Of a DNA stretch of 64,000 nucleotides, positions 54,348 through 63,880 are shown piece by piece (the first letter of the stretch is position 1; every line of letters starts with the position of its first letter). The stretch is from Geothrix sp. (GTDB lineage: Bacteria > Acidobacteriota > Holophagae > Holophagales > Holophagaceae), in the NCBI GenBank assembly GCA_030681515.1, contig JAUXSE010000016.1, forward strand, positions 148,848 to 212,847, in the 5' to 3' direction. The notes beneath the pieces were generated by a model. The model saw nothing but the letters and a program-made list of their open reading frames with translations. It was not told the origin of the DNA and did not search any database. The position numbers and the translations under genes are program-made.

Positions 54348-54839
54348 CTACCCGTCGCTGTTCGAGAAATGCGGGGAAGAAGGGATCCGGGCCAGCATGC
54401 CATCCAGGTTCGCGATCATGGTGAGCAGGCCGTGGCGCATGGCCGCCTGTTCGTCGAGGCTGAGGCCCTGGACGATGTCAGCCTTGATCTCGACGGCCAG
54501 ATCCTGAAGCTCCCGGGACAGGGGGAGGGCACTGGGTGCCAGGCTGATGAGGATGCGGCGGCCGTGCCTGGGATCCGGCTGGGTGCGCAGCAGGCCCCGG
54601 GCCACCATGGCCTTGACCACGCGGCTGGCGGTGGGATCGTCCATCCACACCTGCTGGGCCAGCGGATGCAGGGAGGATGGCCCCTGCTCCAGGAGCACCA
54701 GCATGACCCAGAACTGCTGGATCGTGAGCTGATGGGGCGTGAGGCGGGCCCCCACCACGTGTTTCAGACGGCGGCGGACGGCGGCGGTCAGGGTGCCGAG
54801 GCCGGCCTGGGTGAGGCTGTCGGGCATGGGTTCTTGCAT
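54348..54839 (-). CDS. MarR-family transcriptional regulator
   Basis: A 163-residue winged-helix regulator. The fold is visible as helices around LTIQQFWVMLVLLEQGP, the recognition helix WMDDPTASRVVKAMVARGLL, and the wing TQPDPRHGRRILISL. MarR proteins repress efflux operons and are released by phenolic or drug-like ligands. It is the first gene of the efflux operon, and a perfect palindrome covers its start codon, indicating autoregulation. The ATG at 54839 has CAGGA upstream; 54827 is possible. Confidence 0.88.
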   Translation of the reverse strand: MQEPMPDSLTQAGLGTLTAAVRRRLKHVVGARLTPHQLTIQQFWVMLVLLEQGPSSLHPLAQQVWMDDPTASRVVKAMVARGLLRTQPDPRHGRRILISLAPSALPLSRELQDLAVEIKADIVQGLSLDEQAAMRHGLLTMIANLDGMLARIPSSPHFSNSDG

Positions 54840-54848
54840 AAGCAAGAA
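54831..54848. promoter_or_regulatory. Palindromic operator candidate for the MarR regulator
   Basis: TTCTTGC-ATAA-GCAAGAA is a perfect 18-bp inverted repeat overlapping the marR start codon. The half-site length and spacing fit MarR dimers. Binding there would block the efflux operon and marR itself. Confidence 0.7.
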
Positions 54849-54894
54849 TCCTGTGGCCCGACAAGCCTCGTGTCAATGGGTATAAGGGGCCGGG

Positions 54895-56190
54895 CTACTT
54901 CCCTCGCGCTCCCGGGCGGGAGGGATGGCGCCCGCGCTCGCCCCGGGGGGCCAGGCCGGAGGCCGGCCGCGGTCCCCGGGCGGGGCCACGCCCGCGGCTG
55001 CCGCCGCCCTGGCGCCCGGTCTGGATGGGCTCGGCGGGGATGCTGGGATCCGGGGCGTAGCCGTGGATCACATCCTTCGTCAATTCCTTCCGCAGCAGCT
55101 TCTCGATGTCCTTGAGCAGGCTGTGCTCGTCCACGCAGACCAGCGACAGGGCCTCGCCCTCGCTGCCCGCGCGCCCCGTGCGGCCGATGCGGTGGATGTA
55201 GTCCTCCGGCACCTGGGGCAGCTCGTAGTTCACCACGTGGGGCAGGGTGTCAATGTCGAGGCCCCGCGCCGCGATATCCGTGGCCACGAGCACCCGTACC
55301 GCGCCGCGCTTGAAATCCTCCAGCGCCTTGATGCGCTGGGGCTGGCTCTTGTTGCCGTGGATGGCGAGGGAACTGATGCCGTCCTTGTCCAGCTGCTCGG
55401 AAAGGCGGTTCGCGCCGTGCTTGGTGCGGGTGAACACCAGCACCTGCTCGAGTTTCCGGGTCTGGATGATGTGGGACAGCAGGGCGCGCTTGCGCTCCCG
55501 GTCCACGGGATGGACGACCTGGCGGACGAGCTCGGCGGCGGTGTTCTGGGGCGTGATCTGCACCGTGGCGGGAGTCCTGAGGAATTTCGAGGCCAGCTGC
55601 TTGATCTCGTCCGTGAAGGTGGCCGAAAAGAGCAGGGTCTGCCGCTTCGCGGGCAGCAGGCCGAGGATCTTCTGGATATCGCGGATGAAGCCCATGTCGA
55701 GCATGCGGTCGGCTTCGTCCAGCACCAGGATCTCGAGCTGGCTGAAGTTCAGGTTCCCTTGCCCCTGGTGGTCCAGCAGGCGGCCCGGCGTGGCGACGAC
55801 GATCTCGACGCCGGCGCGCAGCGCCTTGGTCTGGGGATTGATGTTCACGCCGCCGAAGATGGTGGTGGAGCGCAGGGGGATGTGGCGGCCATAGGTGCGG
55901 ACGCTCTCCTCCACCTGCATGGCCAGCTCCCGGGTGGGCGTGAGGATGAGGGCGCGGATGGGGTGGCGCGCGGGTGAGGCCGAGGTGTTGGCGTGGGGCG
56001 CCAGCAGCTGCAGCATCGGGAGGGTGAAACCGGCGGTCTTGCCGGTGCCCGTCTGGGCGCGGCCCATGAGGTCGCGGCCTTCCAGCACCAGGGGGATCGC
56101 CTGGATCTGGATGGGGGTGGGGATTTCGTAGCCCTGCTCGCGTACGGCGCGCAGAAGCTCGGGCATCAGCCCGAGGGAATCGAAGGACAT
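54895..56190 (-). CDS. DEAD-box RNA helicase (RhlE-like)
   Basis: A 431-residue helicase. The Q motif and motif I ([11 protein letters not shown]) are near the start; then PTRELAMQ (Ia), [13 protein letters not shown] (II), FSATF (III), and the C-terminal motifs [15 protein letters not shown] and [11 protein letters not shown] 50-residue tail rich in Arg and Gly ([11 protein letters not shown]) probably binds RNA. Such proteins unwind RNA in ribosome assembly or decay. The ATG at 56190 has AGGAG at good spacing; the frame extends to 56304 without support. Confidence 0.94.
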   Translation of the reverse strand: MSFDSLGLMPELLRAVREQGYEIPTPIQIQAIPLVLEGRDLMGRAQTGTGKTAGFTLPMLQLLAPHANTSASPARHPIRALILTPTRELAMQVEESVRTYGRHIPLRSTTIFGGVNINPQTKALRAGVEIVVATPGRLLDHQGQGNLNFSQLEILVLDEADRMLDMGFIRDIQKILGLLPAKRQTLLFSATFTDEIKQLASKFLRTPATVQITPQNTAAELVRQVVHPVDRERKRALLSHIIQTRKLEQVLVFTRTKHGANRLSEQLDKDGISSLAIHGNKSQPQRIKALEDFKRGAVRVLVATDIAARGLDIDTLPHVVNYELPQVPEDYIHRIGRTGRAGSEGEALSLVCVDEHSLLKDIEKLLRKELTKDVIHGYAPDPSIPAEPIQTGRQGGGSRGRGPARGPRPASGLAPRGERGRHPSRPGARGK

Positions 56191-56364
56191 GGTCGCTCCT
56201 GAAGGGGCCCGCCCGCGAAACACATGATTCGGGGGCCCGGTCAGGGCGAAAAATGGGGTGTTCGGACTGAAAAGAGGCGGAGACCGGGGGTCGCCTGCGA
56301 TCACGAAGACAGTAGTTTATCGGAATGGTCAGGATTTGGCGAGCGCAGAATCCCCCCCGCCGAT

Positions 56365-57360
56365 TCAGGCCTCCGGGAGGCAGATCCCTCTCTGGGCCAT
56401 GGCCCTCAGGGTGCCGATGACCAGCACCAGCACCATGACGCTCAGGAAGACGAGCAGCAGGGGCGTCAGCACCGCGAAGAAGGTCCCGCCCACCTTCTCC
56501 AGCATCAGGGTGGAGGCGATGGTGATGGAGGCGGTGGGAAAGGAATAGGCCCACCAGGGGAGGGCGAACTCCACCTTCATGAACTGCCGGATCTGGAAGA
56601 ACAGCAGGAGGGTCGTGAACAGGGCCACGTAGTACAGCATCCTGCCCGTGTCATCCAGGGCCCCCTTGTGCAGCCGGGTCCAGGCGATGAATCCGACCGC
56701 CGGGGGGGCGATCAGGATGAACAGGGTCGGCAGCAGCTTCGAGGCCATGGGGCTGTGGAAGAAGAACCGGTTCATCAGGATGGCGAGCATCACGATCCAG
56801 AACAGGAAGCCCACGCTGAAAAAGAACCAGGAGATCTCGATGAACCCGAGGGGGATTCCGCTCACGGGGACGAGGATGTTGCCCACGATGGGGATGAACC
56901 AGGCGGGGTTGCTGTGCTGGATCTGGAACTTCTCGTGGTGCATCCAGGCCGACAGGATGCTCAGGGCCAGCAGGAGCTGCGCGGCCGTTCCGAGGGCCCA
57001 CATCGTCAGCAGGGCCGCGCGGGGCAGGAGTCCCTCGGCGGCGACCACCAGCAGGAGCAGGCCGATGGGGATGGTGGGGAAGAAACTCAGGCGCACGGGA
57101 TGGTTGAACTCCGCGACCACATGGGAGCGGTGCCGCGCCAGCTTCACCAGGTAGGTCGCGCCCACCGCCAGGTAGATGGCGGCGGAAAGGTAGAACAGCA
57201 CCGGACTGACCGGGAGGCTCCAGTGCCACAGATGCTCCACCTTCTTGAAGGCGATGGTCAGGCCCGCCAACCCCATGACGATGGAGAAGAAGGAGATGGG
57301 GAAATGCTCCAGCCGGCCGGCGGGAAGGGGGGACTGGGTGGGTTCCATGTCGGGTTCCAT
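56365..57360 (-). CDS. SLAC1/TehA-family anion channel or transporter
   Basis: A 331-residue integral membrane protein with about ten helices and the TDT/SLAC1 start [18 protein letters not shown], the family's first pore helix. Other typical blocks are [19 protein letters not shown] and [18 protein letters not shown]. Members pass tellurite-related substrates, dicarboxylates, sulfite or simple anions; which one is not visible. An alternative ATG lies four codons in. It is 17 bp downstream of the ZIP gene and may be co-transcribed. Confidence 0.85.
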   Translation of the reverse strand: MEPDMEPTQSPLPAGRLEHFPISFFSIVMGLAGLTIAFKKVEHLWHWSLPVSPVLFYLSAAIYLAVGATYLVKLARHRSHVVAEFNHPVRLSFFPTIPIGLLLLVVAAEGLLPRAALLTMWALGTAAQLLLALSILSAWMHHEKFQIQHSNPAWFIPIVGNILVPVSGIPLGFIEISWFFFSVGFLFWIVMLAILMNRFFFHSPMASKLLPTLFILIAPPAVGFIAWTRLHKGALDDTGRMLYYVALFTTLLLFFQIRQFMKVEFALPWWAYSFPTASITIASTLMLEKVGGTFFAVLTPLLLVFLSVMVLVLVIGTLRAMAQRGICLPEA

Positions 57361-57377
57361 GTGAAGGGGTTCCGGGT

Positions 57378-58121
57378 TCAGCCCTGGTGGTGCGAGAACA
57401 GCAGCAGCAGGCCCGCGCCCGCCAGGACCAGGACGGACTGCAGGGCCGCCTCGCTGAGGGGCATCCGGCGGCGGTGCCGGGGAACGAGATCCGCCAGGGC
57501 CATGTAGAGGAAGACGGCGGAGCCGATAGCCAGGGCATAGGGAACGCTTCCGGCCACCAGGGGGAAGGCCACGGCGGCGGCGAGGGCCCCCAGGACCGTG
57601 AAGGTGCTCGCGAGGCCGTTCCAGAGGATGGAGACCGCCGCGTTGTCGGTTTCCTTGAGCATCAGCAGGTTGACCAGGCCCTTGGGAATCTCATGGCCCA
57701 ACAGGGCCAGGGCCATGATCCAGCCCATGGGGGTGGAGGCCTGGAAAGCGAGCGCCAGGGCCAGTCCATCCACGAGGTTGTGGACGGCGTTGCCCAGGAA
57801 GACCTTCACGGTCATATCGGAATGCTCGGGGCAACCGGGCTCATGGCAATGGCGCATGATGCGGAGGCGTTCCATGACGAACAGCCCCAGGATCACGGCC
57901 AGGACCGTCCCCAGGATGGGCTGCCCGGCCGGGCCCTCCAGCGCCTTCGGCAGCATCCGGAGGAAGACCATGCCCAGGAGGGCGCCCGTGGCGAAGCTGA
58001 GCACCCGCGGCGCCAGTTTCTGCAGGCGCGCTTCGGGCAGCCTCAGGACGAGGCTGCCCAGGGCGATGCTGCCGGGGCCCACCAGGAGGGCCGCGATGAG
58101 GATGGGGACGATGGACGCCAT
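57378..58121 (-). CDS. ZIP-family divalent metal transporter
   Basis: A 247-residue transporter with eight predicted membrane helices. The metal-coordinating motifs in helices IV and V are GNAVHNLVDGLAL and LLGHEIPKGLVNLLML. A short cytoplasmic loop with HCHEPGCPEHSD could bind metal. ZIP proteins import zinc, iron or manganese. It begins 9 bp before the stop of the upstream trans-sulfuration enzyme gene, same strand. Confidence 0.88.
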   Translation of the reverse strand: MASIVPILIAALLVGPGSIALGSLVLRLPEARLQKLAPRVLSFATGALLGMVFLRMLPKALEGPAGQPILGTVLAVILGLFVMERLRIMRHCHEPGCPEHSDMTVKVFLGNAVHNLVDGLALALAFQASTPMGWIMALALLGHEIPKGLVNLLMLKETDNAAVSILWNGLASTFTVLGALAAAVAFPLVAGSVPYALAIGSAVFLYMALADLVPRHRRRMPLSEAALQSVLVLAGAGLLLLFSHHQG

Positions 58122-58129
58122 GGCGTCTC

Positions 58130-59314
58130 CTAGGCGACGTGGTCAATGGCCTGCGAGAGGTCCTGGAGGATGTCCTCCAGAGTCTCGATGCCGATGGACA
58201 GGCGGACGAGCCCATCGCTGATGCCCGCGGCGACCCGGTCCTCCCCGGCCATGCCCGCGTGGGTCATGGAGGCCGGATGGCTGATGAGGGTCTCCACCCC
58301 GCCCAGGGATACGGCCAGCCCGGCCAGGTGGACATGGTCCATCACGGTCCGCCCCGCCTCCAGCCCACCCTTGAGCTCGAAGGCGATCATGGCCCCGAAA
58401 CCCGTCATCTGGCGGCGGGCCAGCTCGTGCTGGGGGTGGCTGGGCAGGCCGATGTAGCGGACCCACGCGACCTTGGGGTGGGCCTCCAGCCATTCGGCCA
58501 CCTTCTGGGCGCTTTCCTGGGACCGCTGGACCCGGAGGGACAGCGTCTTGAGGCCGCGGCTCACCAGGTAGGCCTGGTGGGGATCCATGTTGCAGCCGAG
58601 GTTCACCATCATGTTCCGGATCTTCGCGTGCAGCTCGGCGGTCCCGGCGATGACCACGCCGCCGATGATGTCGGCGTGGCCGTTGATGAACTTGGTCACG
58701 GAATGGAGCACCAGGTCCGCGCCCAGGTCCAGGGGCTTCTGGAGGTAGGGGCTCGCGAAGGTGTTGTCCACCACCAGCAGGGCACCCTGGGCGTGGGCCA
58801 GTTCCGCCACGGCCTTCAGGTCCGTCACGTGCATGGCGGGATTGGAGGGGGACTCGACATAGATGAGGCGGGTGTTGGGACGGATGGACCGGCGCACCAG
58901 GTCCAGGTCGGTGGTGTCCACATAGCTGGAGGCCACCCCGAAGCGGCTCAGGTGCTTCTCCATGAGGCCGCGGCTCGGCCCGTAGACCGATCCCGTGCTG
59001 ACGATGTGATCGCCGGAGGACAACAGGGCGAGATACACGGTGCTGACGGCGCCCATGCCACTGGACATGGCCGTGGCGCCGAATCCATTCTCCAGGGCCG
59101 CCACGTTCTGTTCCAGGGCGTTCGTCGTCGGGTTGCCGATGCGGGTGTAGATGTAGCCCGCTTCCCGGCCCGCGAACCGGTCCGCGCCCTCCTGGGCGTT
59201 CTTGAAGGCGAAGGTGCTGGTCTGGTAGATGGGCGTGACCACGCTTCCGTAGGGATCCTCCGGAATGCCGGCATGCACGAGCTTGGTATCGAATCCGCTG
59301 TTCCGGGTGTCCAA
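58130..59314 (-). CDS. Trans-sulfuration PLP enzyme (cystathionine/methionine lyase-like)
   Basis: A 394-residue PLP enzyme of the Cys/Met metabolism family. The PLP lysine is in LVLHSVTKFINGHADI; other signatures are YIYTRIGNPTTNALEQ, SSGMGAVSTVYLALL, VDNTFASPYLQKPLDLGADL and the C-terminal SLGGVETLISHPASMTHA. A Cys typical of methionine gamma-lyase in the GSVYG segment is Pro here (VYGPSRG), so the exact reaction (cystathionine synthase, lyase or sulfhydrylase) is open. The start is TTG with CAGGAG upstream. Confidence 0.85.
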   Translation of the reverse strand: MDTRNSGFDTKLVHAGIPEDPYGSVVTPIYQTSTFAFKNAQEGADRFAGREAGYIYTRIGNPTTNALEQNVAALENGFGATAMSSGMGAVSTVYLALLSSGDHIVSTGSVYGPSRGLMEKHLSRFGVASSYVDTTDLDLVRRSIRPNTRLIYVESPSNPAMHVTDLKAVAELAHAQGALLVVDNTFASPYLQKPLDLGADLVLHSVTKFINGHADIIGGVVIAGTAELHAKIRNMMVNLGCNMDPHQAYLVSRGLKTLSLRVQRSQESAQKVAEWLEAHPKVAWVRYIGLPSHPQHELARRQMTGFGAMIAFELKGGLEAGRTVMDHVHLAGLAVSLGGVETLISHPASMTHAGMAGEDRVAAGISDGLVRLSIGIETLEDILQDLSQAIDHVA

Positions 59315-59490
59315 GGCGATCTCCTGGGGTGCAGACCCCCGGCGTCTACCAGGGGTGGATGTTGAAAGGAAAGGGAAGCGGCCGGTTCATTTCGGAAGGG
59401 GCCGCCCGCATCCCGATCTGATCTTCCCGCACCCGTCTCCACCTGTCACGCCACCCGCCAGGGTGGATGCCCGCGGCGCGGCGGAACCCT

Positions 59491-59871
59491 TCAGGCGGTC
59501 CCGGGGCCGCAGGAGGGGCCGGTGCGCGCGGTGAAGGTTCCGGTCGCCAGCGCGATGGCCGCTTCCTCGGGGGAACTCTGAAGGGGCACCAGGTGGACCT
59601 TGAGCCCGGCCGATTCCAGCGCATGGCGGGCGCCGGGTCCGATGCCCCCGCACATCACCGCCTCGCAGTCCCCGAGCAGGCGCACGAAGGCGTTGTGGTC
59701 ATGGGCGTGGCCATGGTCGTGGCCGTGACCCGTCCCGGGTTCCTGGTCATTGGCCCGGATGTCCCTGGACTTCACGGTCCCGGCGTCCACATCGAGGATC
59801 AGGAAGCTCTGGCAGCGGCCAAAGTGGGCGGAAATCCGCGCCCCGTCCGTTGTCGGGAAGGCGATGCGCAT
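59491..59871 (-). CDS. NifX/NifB-domain (dinitrogenase Fe-Mo cofactor) protein
   Basis: A 126-residue protein of the NifX/NafY-like superfamily (MRIAFPTTDGARISAHFGRC). A GHGHDHGHAHDH stretch at about residue 48 suggests metal binding. The core continues with VMCGGIGPGARHALESAGLKV. No nif genes are present; many bacteria have these as free metal-cluster carriers. It follows the DUF134 regulator with 74 bp between, a common pairing. GGAGG lies before the ATG. Confidence 0.8.
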   Translation of the reverse strand: MRIAFPTTDGARISAHFGRCQSFLILDVDAGTVKSRDIRANDQEPGTGHGHDHGHAHDHNAFVRLLGDCEAVMCGGIGPGARHALESAGLKVHLVPLQSSPEEAAIALATGTFTARTGPSCGPGTA

Positions 59872-59942
59872 GGGGTACCTCCAGGGTCGGTGGTCGGGCT
59901 CCCGAGGGAGGCTCGGGCCCAGGAGGAATTATGAACCTATGT

Positions 59943-59971
59943 TTATTAGAAATCAATTCTATCTTGATCAA
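59943..59971 (-). promoter_or_regulatory. Possible promoter for the NifX-like gene
   Basis: Minus-strand TTGATC (59966-59971) and TAATAA (59943-59948) are 17 bp apart, matching a sigma-70 layout. It overlaps the end of the DUF134 gene, in locally AT-rich DNA, about 75 bp before the NifX-like start. Confidence 0.35.
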
Positions 59972-60293
59972 CCATCAAGGAGGGGGGCGGGGCACCGGGT
60001 GCATCCACCCAGAAGGTGCCGCCCTCAATCCGAAGGGCGTGACCTTGGACCAGGGCCAGGGCGACTTTGGCGTGGGCGGCCCCCAGCAGGCGGGAGAAGG
60101 TGGGTCTGGAGATCGCCATGCAGATCGCCGCATCCCGGTGGTACAGGCCCTCGACATCCGCCAGGCGCAGGGCTTCCAGTTCCTCGACGGTCAGGGTCAC
60201 TTCCTTCAGTCGCGAGAGGGGAATGGCCCGGGGCTTGAAATAGCGCACCCCCGGGAGACTCTCGACCCGCTTGGAACAGGGGCGACGCGGCAA
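59946..60293 (-). CDS. DUF134 DNA-binding regulator
   Basis: A 115-residue protein with the DUF134 layout: MPRRPCSKRV at the start and a helix-turn-helix stretch LTVEELEALRLADVEGLYHR and ISRPTFSRLLGAAH. The family has a winged-helix-like DNA-binding core, often next to NifX-like genes. It probably controls the gene downstream. The gene ends with TAA inside the candidate promoter. Confidence 0.8.
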   Translation of the reverse strand: MPRRPCSKRVESLPGVRYFKPRAIPLSRLKEVTLTVEELEALRLADVEGLYHRDAAICMAISRPTFSRLLGAAHAKVALALVQGHALRIEGGTFWVDAPGAPPPSLMVDQDRIDF

Positions 60294-60385
60294 GGGAAGC
60301 CTCCTCGCCCTCCAGCCTGGGGTGGGGAGGGAGGCCTTGGCAAGGGGGCAGCGTCCTGGACACGGAGAACGGGAATGGGGTCACC

Positions 60386-61714
60386 TCACGGGGTCGCGGC
60401 CTGGATGTGGATGGGCAGCCTGATCCGGATCAGGGTTCCCTTTCCAGGCGCGCTCTCGACCTGGATGTTGCCCTGATGCTGCTCGACGATGCCCTTGACG
60501 ATGGACAGGCCGAGCCCCGATCCCTGATCGGGGGCCTTGGTGGTGTAGAAGGCTTCGAAGATGTGCGCCAGATGGTCGGCGGGAATTCCCACGCCGGTAT
60601 CGTGGACCTCGAGGATCGCTGCCGGCGCGTCGGCCCGGGCAGGGCCCCCCTGCCGGGAGGTCGCGATGCGCAGGCGTCCGCCCTCCTTCATCGCATCCCG
60701 GGCATTGACCGCCAGGTTCAGGAGCACCTGCCCCAGTTGTCCGCTGTCTCCCCAGACCTCCAGGGGCTCCGGCCACAGGTCCAGTTGCACCTCGATCTCC
60801 TGGGGAAGCAGCCGGCCCAGCAGATCCTGGACCTCGAGGAGGGTCTGGTTCAGGTCCATGGGGCGCGGTTCCAGGGGGGTCTTCCGGTTGAAGGCCTGAA
60901 GGCCCCGGAGCAGGCGGGATCCGCGCTGGCAGGCCGCCAGGGCGCAATCCAGATGGCTGTGGGCGATCTCGCGATCCTCCTCCTGGATGACGGCCAGGTT
61001 CACGGAGGCCTCGATGGCGGCGAGCAGGTTGTTGAAGTCGTGGACGATCCCCGCCGCGGTCTTCCCGAGGATCTCCATCCGCTGGGCATGCCGCAGCTGC
61101 TCTTCCAGCGACACCCGCTCCCGCAGGTCCAGGAAGGATTCAAGCAGCAGCCGGCGCCCGTCCAGATCGAGGATGGTCGCGGTCTTGAGGACCGGGATGC
61201 GCTCTCCGGCCGCGGAAAGGAGGATCCGCTCGGCCGAGTCCTGTTGGATGCCCGGGGCCGCGAAGGGGCAGGCCCCCTCCTCGGGGCAGATGAATTCATG
61301 GCACCTGGATCCCATCAATTCCTCCCGGCGCCGGCCGAGGAGATGGAGGGCGAAGCGATTGGCATCCACGACCTCCTGGGTGGCGAGATCCACCAGGAAG
61401 ATTCCCGCGGGCACCGTATCCATGACGGCGCGGAGGCGGCCCAGGCTCTGGGCCAGGTCCAGGTTGGATTGGCGCAGGCGGGCGTGGTAGGTGCCCAGGA
61501 GCGCCCCAATGGCCCCCCCGAAGCCGACCGGAACGATGTAGGCCTTGGCCGACAGGATCTGATCGGCGGGAAGCCCCATGATCACCTTCTGGAGGATGGA
61601 GAACGCCGCCAGGAGGGTGGCCACCAGCAGCGCTCCGCCTAGGATGGAGGCCGAGGCGCGGAAGGCGGGGCCTCGCCAGGCTGGACTTCCCCTCTGACCA
61701 ATATCGAGCCGCAT
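60386..61714 (-). CDS. Membrane PAS-domain sensor histidine kinase
   Basis: A 442-residue kinase. Two N-terminal membrane helices ([18 protein letters not shown] and [14 protein letters not shown]) are followed by a PAS domain (about residues 95-210; [15 protein letters not shown]) and HisKA with [17 protein letters not shown], giving the His. The HATPase domain has [22 protein letters not shown] and [14 protein letters not shown] cysteine cluster in the PAS region ([14 protein letters not shown]) may bind metal or redox cofactors. No regulator is adjacent. DUF134 and NifX-like genes follow on the same strand. Confidence 0.9.
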   Translation of the reverse strand: MRLDIGQRGSPAWRGPAFRASASILGGALLVATLLAAFSILQKVIMGLPADQILSAKAYIVPVGFGGAIGALLGTYHARLRQSNLDLAQSLGRLRAVMDTVPAGIFLVDLATQEVVDANRFALHLLGRRREELMGSRCHEFICPEEGACPFAAPGIQQDSAERILLSAAGERIPVLKTATILDLDGRRLLLESFLDLRERVSLEEQLRHAQRMEILGKTAAGIVHDFNNLLAAIEASVNLAVIQEEDREIAHSHLDCALAACQRGSRLLRGLQAFNRKTPLEPRPMDLNQTLLEVQDLLGRLLPQEIEVQLDLWPEPLEVWGDSGQLGQVLLNLAVNARDAMKEGGRLRIATSRQGGPARADAPAAILEVHDTGVGIPADHLAHIFEAFYTTKAPDQGSGLGLSIVKGIVEQHQGNIQVESAPGKGTLIRIRLPIHIQAATP

Positions 61715-61839
61715 CGTCCCGTCTCCCGGTCCAGCATCCTATCGGACCGCGCCGGGTGTGGGGAAAGTTATGAGCGCCCGGCAACTCGGCATGGCGCTGT
61801 ACAGGGGTTGTGATTATTCGACTATTCAAGTCTTTTGAA

Positions 61840-63084
61840 TCAGGGTCGCAGGCGTGAACATGCCTCGCCGATGGGCCAGCTTTCCTGCTCCCCCGTGGCC
61901 ATGTGCTTGACCGTGACGGTGCCACCGTCCAGTTCGCCGTCACCGAGGATGAGCACGGTCTGGATGCCCATGCGGTTGGCGCTGGCCATGGCCTTCTTGA
62001 GGGCGCCGCCACGGGTTTCCAGCTGCAGCGGCACGCCCGCGTCCCAGAGCGTCCGCGCCAGCTTGAGGGCCTCGGTGGCCGCGCGCTCGCCCAGGGGGAT
62101 GAGCAGGGCGGGGGGGGCGAAGGGCGCCTCGCCGTGGATCTGCTGCAGGATCATGACCAGGCGGTCCAGGCCGATGGCCCAGCCGAAGGCGGGCACCTCG
62201 GGGCCGCCCAGGTGCTTCACCAGGCCGTCGTAGCGTCCTCCGCCCAGTAACGCACTCTGAGCACCGAGATCGGAACTAAGAACTTCGAAGGCCGTGCGGG
62301 TGTAGTAGTCCAGGCCCCGCACCAGCCGGGGGTTCTCCTCGAAGGGGATGGCCAGCTCCGTGAGCAGGGCCTTGAGCCGGGCGTGATGCCGGGCCGAGGC
62401 CTCGTCCAGGTGATCCGTGATGACCGGGTGGCCTTCCAGCGCTGCCTGGCATGTTTCATTTTTGCAGTCCAGTACGCGCAGCGGATTGGACTCAATGCGC
62501 CGATGGCAATCGGAACAGAAACGCTCCTCGCGTTCGGAGAAGAAGGCCCGGAAGGCCGCGTGGAAGGCGGGCCGGGATTCGGGGGTGCCCACGCTGTTGA
62601 TGGAAAAGACCAGGCTCTTGAGGCCCAGTTCGGTCAGGAAGCTGTGGAGCATGAGCAGGGATTCGGCTTCGCTTTCGGGCGTCGCCACGCCGAAGCTTTC
62701 GGCGCCGATCTGCCAGAACTGGCGGTAGCGGCCCGCCTGCATGCGCTCGTAGCGGAACTGCTGGCCGATGTAATAGAACAGGACGGCATCGTTGGAGGCC
62801 AGCAGCTTGTGCTGGATGGCGGCCCGCACCACGCCGGCCGTGTTCTCGGGACGCATCACCACCTGGCGGCCGCCCCGGTCCGTGAACTCGTACATCTCCT
62901 TGTTCACGATGTCGGAGCTTTCGCCCACGCTGCGCTTGAAGACCTCCAGCTCCTCCAGGATCGGGGTGCGGATCTCGCCGTAGCCGTGGCGTCCAAACAC
63001 GCGGCGGGCGGTTTCCTCGATATGCTGGAACCAGCGCAGCTCCGCACCGAAGAGATCCCGCATACCTTTCACCGACTGGGCCAT
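61840..63084 (-). CDS. hisS: Histidyl-tRNA synthetase
   Basis: A 414-residue class II synthetase. Starts MAQSVKGMRDLFG; motif 2 is QQFRYERMQAGRYRQFWQIG; the histidine A box is RGLDYYTRTAFEV; motif 3 lies in FGWAIGLDRLVMIL; a C-terminal anticodon-binding domain follows. An inserted zinc-like set of cysteines (CSDCHRR and CKNETC) appears at about residues 195-225. The ATG at 63084 has GGGAG upstream and shares CATG with the start of the divergent amidase gene. Confidence 0.96.
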   Translation of the reverse strand: MAQSVKGMRDLFGAELRWFQHIEETARRVFGRHGYGEIRTPILEELEVFKRSVGESSDIVNKEMYEFTDRGGRQVVMRPENTAGVVRAAIQHKLLASNDAVLFYYIGQQFRYERMQAGRYRQFWQIGAESFGVATPESEAESLLMLHSFLTELGLKSLVFSINSVGTPESRPAFHAAFRAFFSEREERFCSDCHRRIESNPLRVLDCKNETCQAALEGHPVITDHLDEASARHHARLKALLTELAIPFEENPRLVRGLDYYTRTAFEVLSSDLGAQSALLGGGRYDGLVKHLGGPEVPAFGWAIGLDRLVMILQQIHGEAPFAPPALLIPLGERAATEALKLARTLWDAGVPLQLETRGGALKKAMASANRMGIQTVLILGDGELDGGTVTVKHMATGEQESWPIGEACSRLRP

Positions 63085-63871
63085 GATCCGACTCCCGTAC
63101 CTTCTGTTCGCCACCTTCAGCCTACTGTCTTGGGGCCAGACCCCCAAACCCGGCGGTTCCGCGGCCCCGGCCCCGCGCCTGAAGGTCATGGTGGATCCGG
63201 GCCACGGCGGCGACGACGGCGGCGCCAGGGGGCCCAAGGGCCTGAAGGAGAAGACCGCCGCACTGGAGATCGGCAAGGCCGTGGCCCAGAAGCTGGCAGC
63301 CGCCGGGTTCGAGGCCGTCTCCACCCGGGAGGACGATACCTTCATTCCGCTCTGGGACCGGGCCCGGGCCGCCAACGCCCAGGGCGCCGACCTCTTCATC
63401 AGCCTCCATCTGAACGCCGCCCGGGCCAAGGCCGCCCGGGGCTCCGAGGTCTACTTCCTGAGTCTCGGCCAGGGCGATGACGACGAGGTGGTGGCCGCGG
63501 AAAACGCCGGCGCCGGCGCGGCCCCGGGAAGCCCCGACAGCGTGGTGGCCAGCATCCTGGACGACCTGGCGCAGACGGCCTTCCTCCAGGATTCCGAGCG
63601 CCTGGCCGTGGCCATCCAGGGCCAGCTCAACCGCCTGGCCGGCATCCGGGAGCGGGGCGTCAAGCAGGCCCCCTTCATCGTCCTGCGCGGCGCCGCCATG
63701 CCCGCCGTCCTGGTCGAGGTGGCCTTCATCTCCAACCCCAAGGAGGAGGCGAAACTGAAGGACGCCGCCTTCCGCGCCAAGGTCGCCGACGCCATCACCC
63801 TGGGCGTCCGCCGCTACTTCGCCGAAACCAACGGCGGCGTACGGCGGAGAATGGTGGGCGGGCCGGGCTAA
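63083..63871 (+). CDS. N-acetylmuramoyl-L-alanine amidase
   Basis: A 262-residue exported peptidoglycan amidase (AmiC-type Amidase_3). A short signal peptide (LPYLLFATFSLLSWG) precedes the domain: VMVDPGHGGDDGGARG (zinc ligand His), LHLNAAR (second His), and VLVEVAFISNPKEEAKL with the catalytic Glu. It cuts the amide bond between MurNAc and L-Ala. The ATG overlaps the hisS ATG head to head. Its ribosome-binding site is weak. Confidence 0.92.
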   Translation: MIRLPYLLFATFSLLSWGQTPKPGGSAAPAPRLKVMVDPGHGGDDGGARGPKGLKEKTAALEIGKAVAQKLAAAGFEAVSTREDDTFIPLWDRARAANAQGADLFISLHLNAARAKAARGSEVYFLSLGQGDDDEVVAAENAGAGAAPGSPDSVVASILDDLAQTAFLQDSERLAVAIQGQLNRLAGIRERGVKQAPFIVLRGAAMPAVLVEVAFISNPKEEAKLKDAAFRAKVADAITLGVRRYFAETNGGVRRRMVGGPG

Positions 63872-63880
63872 GGGACCCGC

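Noticed and set aside
49619..54424. A 1601-codon plus-strand open frame opposite the two RND genes, the adaptor and part of marR
   Set aside because: It is antisense to four well-recognised proteins, with low-complexity Gly/His/Gln/Glu-rich translation, as expected from mirrored GC-rich codons. No domain is visible.
59315..59490. Leader of the trans-sulfuration gene considered for a SAM riboswitch
   Set aside because: GC-rich with local hairpins, but none of the SAM riboswitch core sequences could be recognised.
61824..61840. ATTCAA-GTCTT-TTGAAT hairpin at the hisS stop as a terminator
   Set aside because: Only six base pairs and no T tract on the minus strand.
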